Positions 5,784 to 9,378 of a stretch of DNA of 9,378 bases are shown piece after piece. The stretch is from the NCBI GenBank assembly GCA_964342585.1, contig CAYFHK010000104.1, positions 1 to 9,378 of the forward strand, given 5' to 3'. Origin of the DNA: Parvularcula sp964342585 (lineage in GTDB: Bacteria; Pseudomonadota; Alphaproteobacteria; Caulobacterales; Parvularculaceae). The position numbers were made by a program, and so were the translations under genes. How positions within the stretch are numbered: the stretch's first letter is position 1; every line of letters begins with the position of its first letter. The notes below the pieces were generated by a model. The model searched no databases, had not been told where the DNA came from, and worked only from the letters and a program-made list of their open reading frames with translations.

Positions 5784-5829
5784 GTAAAGTTTACACGCGC
5801 ATATTTCACAGCGGATTAAGCTTGCTGTG
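5784..5829 (+). promoter_or_regulatory. Palindromes in the likely promoter region of the sensor kinase
   Basis: GTAAA-G-TTTAC (5784-5794) is a perfect palindrome. Next comes CACAGC (5807-5812) pairing with GCTGTG (5824-5829) across 11 bases. A weak promoter fits between them: TTTACA (5790-5795), an 18-base spacer and GATTAA (5814-5819). The AT-rich composition stands out from the GC-rich repeats to the left. Promoter or operator function is inference. Confidence 0.35.
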
Positions 5830-5888
5830 CGACCCTCCCCGGAAAAATCCCGAAAAATGGGGCGGAATCCGAGAGGCTGGCAGGGCGA

Positions 5889-7670
5889 GTGAGCACACGA
5901 TTGGATCGCATCGTCGGTGTGAGTGAGGGCGACGAGATCGACGTCGTCCTACGACGGCGATCCGCCTTCGTCATTGCCATGCTTTATATCGTCTCGGTGT
6001 CGACCCTCACGACACTCGGCGTTGTCAAGAACGGCTTCAATCCTGGCGTTTATCTCGCGGTCGGCTGTGTGATTCTGCACGGCGCGGCGATCTTTTCACT
6101 TTGGCGAGGCTTGGCGATCGAATGGGCCGGTTGGCTGATTACTTTCTCGAGTCTCGTCGGCAATCTTCTTTTCATGATCGCCGTTGGCGGTGTTGAGACG
6201 TTCGCGACCTCTTGCCTTCTTCCGGCGGCTTTTATTGCGGGCATTTTATGCGGAAGCCGAGCGGCGATCGTTGTCGGAATGGCCGCGATCATCTCCGTAT
6301 GGGGTGTGTTTTACGGTATCGATCGTGCTGTCGATCCCACCGCAGAACTGATCTCTCCCGTCACCGTGACCCAGGTGATCGGATCTTTCATGATCTTCTC
6401 CCTGCTCTTTACGCATATGCAGGACACTTTCATGGCCGCGCAACAGCGCGCCGTTGAGCAAGCCGAACGGTCGCGCGCTGTGGCCGAAAGCGCCAGCGCG
6501 GCGAAGTCGCGCTTCCTCGCCAATGTCAGCCATGAAATTCGCACGCCGATGAATGGTGTGATCGGCATGACCCAAGTGCTCCGCCGAACGAACTTGCAGC
6601 ACGATCAAAAACTGCCCGTCGACACGATCGGCCATTCCGCCGAGGCACTGTTGACGGTGATCAACGACGTGCTCGATTTCTCCAAAGTCGAGAGCGGCCG
6701 GATCGAGCTCGACCCCGCGCCCTTTGAGATTGAGGGCGTGGCCCATGAGGTGGCGCACCTGTTGCGCGGCGCGGCGGAGGACAAAGGCATTGTCCTGAAT
6801 GTTGAAGTGTCAACGGATCTACCGCCGCGTCTGATGGGCGATGCGGGGCGCATTCGCCAAGTGCTGATCAATCTCGTCGGTAATGCCGTGAAGTTCACGG
6901 CCAAGGGGGCCGTGAGTGTGCGCTTTTTCGCGCAGCACGACAGTGATGATAGCCTGGTGATCGAGGTCGAAGACAGCGGCATCGGCATCGCCGAAGACAA
7001 GCTCGAAAAGGTCTTCGATGCCTTCGCGCAGGCTGAAGCGGCGACCACGAAGAAATTCGGCGGCACCGGTCTTGGGCTCGCGATTAGCCGTCAGCTGGTC
7101 CAATTGATGGGAGGAGACATCACCGTGCGCTCGACGCTCGGCGTGGGCTCGACCTTTACCGTGACGATGCCGCTAATCGTGGCCGAAGACGTTGACGGAT
7201 CAAATGACCGCACGGAGCTCGGGACGAGCGGCGAAGTCGACCGCTCCATCGAGAACCTCCGTGTGCTGGCAGCGGACGACAACCATGTGAACCGGCTGGT
7301 GCTTGAGGGGCTGCTCGGCGGCACAGGCGTCGCGCTGACTATGGTCGAGGACGGCGCTGAGGCAGTGGAGGCGGTCGAGGCGGCCGGCCCTGGCGGCTTC
7401 GACGTGATCTTGATGGATGTGTCGATGCCGGGGATGGACGGCTTTGCCGCGACCCAGGCGATCCGTAATATGGAGACCACGGAAGGCGCGCCCCGCGTGC
7501 CAATCCTTGCGCTCACCGCGCATGCCGGGCCGCAAGACCGTCAGCGCGTGATCGATGCGGGCATGGATGATCACATTACGAAGCCCGTTCAGCGCGACGC
7601 GCTGCTGGCCGCTTTGGCGCGGTGGTCTGCAGGCGACGCCTCGGCCGAAGCGGTAGCCGAGACGGCTTAG
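5889..7670 (+). CDS. Hybrid sensor histidine kinase with C-terminal receiver
   Basis: This 593-residue membrane kinase autophosphorylates on His and passes phosphate to its own receiver. In order: a short cytoplasmic N-terminus, about six hydrophobic helices (residues 25-174), a linker coiled coil (about 180-206), a HisKA domain with SHEIRTP (His215), and a HATPase domain with an N-box (NLVGNAVKF, Asn332), DSGIGI (362-367) and GGTGLGL (391-397). A receiver follows with Asp463-Asp464, phospho-acceptor Asp510, Thr543 and Lys565. All key residues are present. No PAS, HAMP or Hpt domain is visible, so the membrane part is the likely sensor and a separate Hpt protein is probably needed. The GTG start has AGGG just upstream; the first ATG (5979) would cut into helix 1. 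No partner regulator lies beside it. Confidence 0.95.
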   Translation: MSTRLDRIVGVSEGDEIDVVLRRRSAFVIAMLYIVSVSTLTTLGVVKNGFNPGVYLAVGCVILHGAAIFSLWRGLAIEWAGWLITFSSLVGNLLFMIAVGGVETFATSCLLPAAFIAGILCGSRAAIVVGMAAIISVWGVFYGIDRAVDPTAELISPVTVTQVIGSFMIFSLLFTHMQDTFMAAQQRAVEQAERSRAVAESASAAKSRFLANVSHEIRTPMNGVIGMTQVLRRTNLQHDQKLPVDTIGHSAEALLTVINDVLDFSKVESGRIELDPAPFEIEGVAHEVAHLLRGAAEDKGIVLNVEVSTDLPPRLMGDAGRIRQVLINLVGNAVKFTAKGAVSVRFFAQHDSDDSLVIEVEDSGIGIAEDKLEKVFDAFAQAEAATTKKFGGTGLGLAISRQLVQLMGGDITVRSTLGVGSTFTVTMPLIVAEDVDGSNDRTELGTSGEVDRSIENLRVLAADDNHVNRLVLEGLLGGTGVALTMVEDGAEAVEAVEAAGPGGFDVILMDVSMPGMDGFAATQAIRNMETTEGAPRVPILALTAHAGPQDRQRVIDAGMDDHITKPVQRDALLAALARWSAGDASAEAVAETA

Positions 7671-7693
7671 CCCGCGCTTACGACATCCATTTT

Positions 7694-8458
7694 TTATTCA
7701 TCCGTATTCGTTGCGACCTGACCCTCGAACCAATTGCGCGTCGGCTCATCCGCCGGAAAAAAGTGTTCGATGCGCAGATCGTCGAGGGTTAGGTCTTCGG
7801 GCGTGCCGAATTGCGTGATGGTCGAGAATAGCGAGAGGCGTTGATCGGCGATTGCCAAGGTAATCGGGACCACCGGCCCCGAAGCCGAGGGCGGCCCGAA
7901 ATCATTCTCGCCGATTTCTGCGGCCGCCGCATCGAGGCAGGGATCACCTCCTCTTGCCAGGCTTTCGGTACGCAGACGCCGATAGGTGAAATGGCAAACA
8001 TCAGACCAATTTTCGATCGCTGTACGGATGGCCCCGCCTTTGATCACGTCGATCATTGACGCACCGCGCGTGATGCCCAACGGGCCGAACAGCCGCTCAG
8101 CCGGTTCATTCAGCGCGGCGATGTGCCAGTGATGGTCGAGCGCAAAGGCTGGATAGGGGGCATGGCGGCGGAGGAGAAAATCCACCGCCGCGCGGATCGG
8201 CGCCATTTCGTCATCGGTCCAATCGCGCGCCGTGTAACGCACCGCGAAGCCTGCCGAGGTGAAAAGCTCATTGCGCGCCGATAAGGGGAGGTCGAGTGCA
8301 TCACTCAGCTTACCGATCATCTCGCGGCTTGGGTTCGCTTTGCCCGTTTCCAAAAAGGCCACGTGCCGCGCGGAGACCTCTGCCTGATGGGCGAGGTCGA
8401 GTTGGCTATACCGCCGGGTTTTGCGCCACGTCTTCAGGGCAGAGGCAAATGGGCTCAT
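7694..8458 (-). CDS. XRE-family regulator with MmyB-like ligand domain
   Basis: This is a DNA-binding transcription factor of 254 residues from the ATG at 8458. A helix-turn-helix near the N-terminus (RKTRRYSQLDLAHQAEVSAR, then HVAFLETGKANPSREM) is followed by a C-terminal domain with the layout of the MmyB-like ligand-binding domain (PAFALDHHWHIAALNEPAERLFG ... WSDVCHFTYRRLR ... ITLAIADQRLSLFSTITQFGTPEDLTLDDLRIEHFFPADE). Such regulators often control a neighbouring gene; the divergent membrane protein is the obvious candidate. A GTG at 8494 is an alternative start (266 residues) with AGAGG just before it. The ATG at 8458 fits the family's usual N-terminus but has no ribosome binding site. 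A promoter GTGACG-N17-TAGTCT would make that mRNA nearly leaderless. The stop lies 23 bp from the convergent kinase stop. Confidence 0.92.
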   Translation of the reverse strand: MSPFASALKTWRKTRRYSQLDLAHQAEVSARHVAFLETGKANPSREMIGKLSDALDLPLSARNELFTSAGFAVRYTARDWTDDEMAPIRAAVDFLLRRHAPYPAFALDHHWHIAALNEPAERLFGPLGITRGASMIDVIKGGAIRTAIENWSDVCHFTYRRLRTESLARGGDPCLDAAAAEIGENDFGPPSASGPVVPITLAIADQRLSLFSTITQFGTPEDLTLDDLRIEHFFPADEPTRNWFEGQVATNTDE

Positions 8459-8476
8459 GGCGCGGAGACTAGCGGT

Positions 8477-8507
8477 GAGAGGTCGGTGCGTCACTAACCT
8501 CTGAGGT
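8477..8507. promoter_or_regulatory. Candidate operator between the XRE gene and the membrane-protein gene
   Basis: Three related half-sites lie here: GAGAGGTC (8477-8484), ACCTC (8497-8501) and GAGGTCA (8503-8509). The last two form the palindrome ACCTC-T-GAGGT (8497-8507); the first is inverted relative to ACCTCT. The array lies directly left of the predicted -35 of the plus-strand gene and overlaps the promoter region of the XRE gene. It is a plausible autoregulatory site for the XRE protein; this is not proven. Confidence 0.45.
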
Positions 8508-8509
8508 CA

Positions 8510-8539
8510 TTGAAACGATGTCACCCTTGCCCGCTTATA
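8510..8539 (+). promoter_or_regulatory. Predicted promoter of the small membrane-protein gene
   Basis: TTGAAA (8510-8515) is followed by an 18-base spacer and CTTATA (8534-8539), or a 17-base spacer and GCTTAT. Transcription would begin near 8546, about 20 bases before the ATG at 8566, leaving room for the AAAGGA ribosome binding site. This rules against the earlier ATG at 8518, which lies between the two promoter elements. Confidence 0.5.
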
Positions 8540-8565
8540 GCGAGGTGCATTCGAAAGGATTTCTC

Positions 8566-8979
8566 ATGTCGTCGTCGCTTCACAAGACTTGGCTAAAGGT
8601 CACCGCGGTCGTTGTGGCGAGCTTCGCGCCGCTCCTCTTTTTGGGGACCATGCCAGCCACTTCGGCGCCGGCGGCATTCGTGCTCGACCTGTTGAGCTGG
8701 CCGATCAACGGAACGGCGGTTCTTCAATCATCAGATGGCCGATTATTGTCCGCGATCTTAGGCGGCGTGACGCTTGGTTGGGGCGTGATGATCTGGATCT
8801 TGTCTGGCGAGGCCTATGACAAAGCGCCCGAGCCCATCCGTAAGGCGGTGGTTGTCAGCTTCCTTGCCTGGTTCGTTTTCGATGGCATGGGGTCTGTGGC
8901 GTCCGGCAATGCGCTGAACGCTGTCTTCAATCTGGTAATTTTGCTGCTGGCGGTGGGACCGCTCTGGCGCAAAGCGTGA
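8566..8979 (+). CDS. Small four-helix membrane protein of unknown function
   Basis: From the ATG at 8566 it has 137 residues. AAAGGA (8554-8559) is well placed 6 bases upstream. An ATG at 8518 would add 16 residues but falls inside the predicted promoter. About four hydrophobic segments are visible (about residues 11-28, 62-79, 94-112 and 119-133), with a Trp/Pro-containing loop (LLSWPINGTAV) after helix 1 and a charged EAYDKAPEPIRKA segment before helix 3. The motif FDGMGSVASGNALNAVFNL lies between the last two helices. I recall similar small membrane proteins in other alphaproteobacteria, without known function. It is transcribed divergently from the XRE regulator and is probably its target. 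It converges with ferredoxin-NADP reductase, only 8 bp from that stop. Confidence 0.88.
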   Translation: MSSSLHKTWLKVTAVVVASFAPLLFLGTMPATSAPAAFVLDLLSWPINGTAVLQSSDGRLLSAILGGVTLGWGVMIWILSGEAYDKAPEPIRKAVVVSFLAWFVFDGMGSVASGNALNAVFNLVILLLAVGPLWRKA

Positions 8980-8987
8980 GGTGGCGC

Positions 8988-9378
8988 TTAGCCTGCAAAC
9001 GCCTTCTCGACGACAAACTCTGCTGGCTTGGCGTTCGAGCCCTCGGTCAGGCCGAAGGTCTCGGTGATGGCTTTGGTATCCTGGATCATCTCCATCGAGC
9101 CGCAGATCATCACCCGATCCGTCTCAGGGTTAAGTGCCGGCACGCCGAGGGATTCGAACAGCTGACGGCTCTCGATGAGATCGGTGATCCGACCTTTGTT
9201 CGCGAAATCCTCGCGGGTGCAGGAGGCAAAATATTTGAGTTTCCCCGGCGCCACTTCGCCGACCAAGGGGTCGTCCGGCAGCGCGTTGACGACTTCGCTT
9301 GAATAGACCGTCTCCGCCGCGAGCCGGCAGGTGTGCGTCACGATCACCTCGTCGAATTTCTCATAGGTCTCCGGGTCG
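8988..9378 (-). CDS. fpr: Ferredoxin--NADP reductase, C-terminal half (cut by window edge)
   Basis: The reading frame enters from the right edge, and 129 residues are present. The enzyme transfers electrons between NADPH and ferredoxin or flavodoxin using FAD. Visible is the NADP-binding domain: VIVTHTCR at the edge, the LVGEVAPGKLKYFASCTRE segment, GRITDLIES, the VMICGSMEMI motif for NADP binding, and the C-terminus FVVEKAFAG. The residues beyond FVV form the short tail found in Rhodobacter/Azotobacter-type reductases, where an Ala stacks near the nicotinamide instead of a terminal Tyr. The missing N-half would hold the FAD domain; the complete protein should be near 257 residues. The enzyme often serves oxidative-stress defence. 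It could supply electrons to the desaturase, but nothing here shows that. Confidence 0.95.
   Translation of the reverse strand, partial: DPETYEKFDEVIVTHTCRLAAETVYSSEVVNALPDDPLVGEVAPGKLKYFASCTREDFANKGRITDLIESRQLFESLGVPALNPETDRVMICGSMEMIQDTKAITETFGLTEGSNAKPAEFVVEKAFAG

Larger units (their letters stand above)
4889..5888. other. About 1 kb intergenic region rich in hairpins and repeats
   Basis: I find no convincing gene in these 1000 bases. Open frames exist on both strands, but they run through inverted and duplicated repeats, have no ribosome binding site and match no family I know. The part 4898-5160 is mostly featureless GC-rich DNA. The part 5168-5211 is a hairpin. The part 5212-5355 shows nothing I can name. 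From 5356 to 5766 there are two diverged copies of a composite repeat. The last 120 bases should hold the promoter of the sensor kinase. I looked for tmRNA, RNase P and SRP RNA core sequences and saw none. Confidence 0.7.

Noticed and set aside
4898..5809. 303-residue open frame on the minus strand across the intergenic repeats
   Set aside because: It runs through hairpins and duplicated repeats, is rich in Arg/Pro/Ser without any domain, and has no ribosome binding site.

Overview
The window looks like chromosomal DNA of a GC-rich alphaproteobacterium. Three protein types point that way: a cysteine-free ribosomal protein L33, a DUF983 zinc-ribbon membrane protein close to it, and a ferredoxin-NADP reductase with the C-terminal extension past the usual end that I associate with alphaproteobacterial and Azotobacter-type enzymes. 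Intergenic hairpin repeats of the CCCCGCGG / CCCGGG kind fit the same group. I cannot name a genus. No phage, plasmid, insertion sequence, CRISPR array, tRNA or rRNA is visible.

Layout, left to right. (1) Positions 1-62 are a perfect tandem array of the heptamer CGCATGA, followed at once by a plus-strand gene for an unrecognised polytopic membrane protein (80-1243). (2) Convergent to it is a minus-strand block: rpmG (L33, 1264-1431, with its own TTGACA promoter), a 12-helix MFS transporter, DUF983, and a 33-residue Lys/Pro-rich protein with a heavily structured leader. (3) Also on the minus strand lie a membrane fatty-acid desaturase and, upstream of it, a small exported DUF6152-type protein; two adjacent palindromes cover the desaturase start. 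(4) About 1 kb without a convincing gene (4889-5888) holds hairpins and two diverged copies of a composite repeat. (5) A plus-strand hybrid sensor kinase with an N-terminal multi-helix membrane domain and a C-terminal receiver follows (5889-7670). (6) Convergent to the kinase is an XRE/MmyB-type regulator, transcribed divergently from a small four-helix membrane protein; inverted AGAGGT/ACCTCT half-sites lie between them. (7) The right edge carries the C-terminal half of ferredoxin-NADP reductase on the minus strand.

The genes do not form one pathway. The likely functional units are the DUF983-MFS pair, the DUF6152-desaturase pair (envelope or lipid related), and the XRE regulator with its divergent membrane protein. 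The kinase is an orphan: no separate response regulator, Hpt protein or output gene lies beside it. Nothing here proves a new defence or mobile system. The best leads are the heptamer array at the 5' end of the first gene, the structured leader of the 33-residue gene, the mature N-terminal His-His of the DUF6152-type protein, the palindromes on the desaturase start, and the XRE/membrane-protein divergon.
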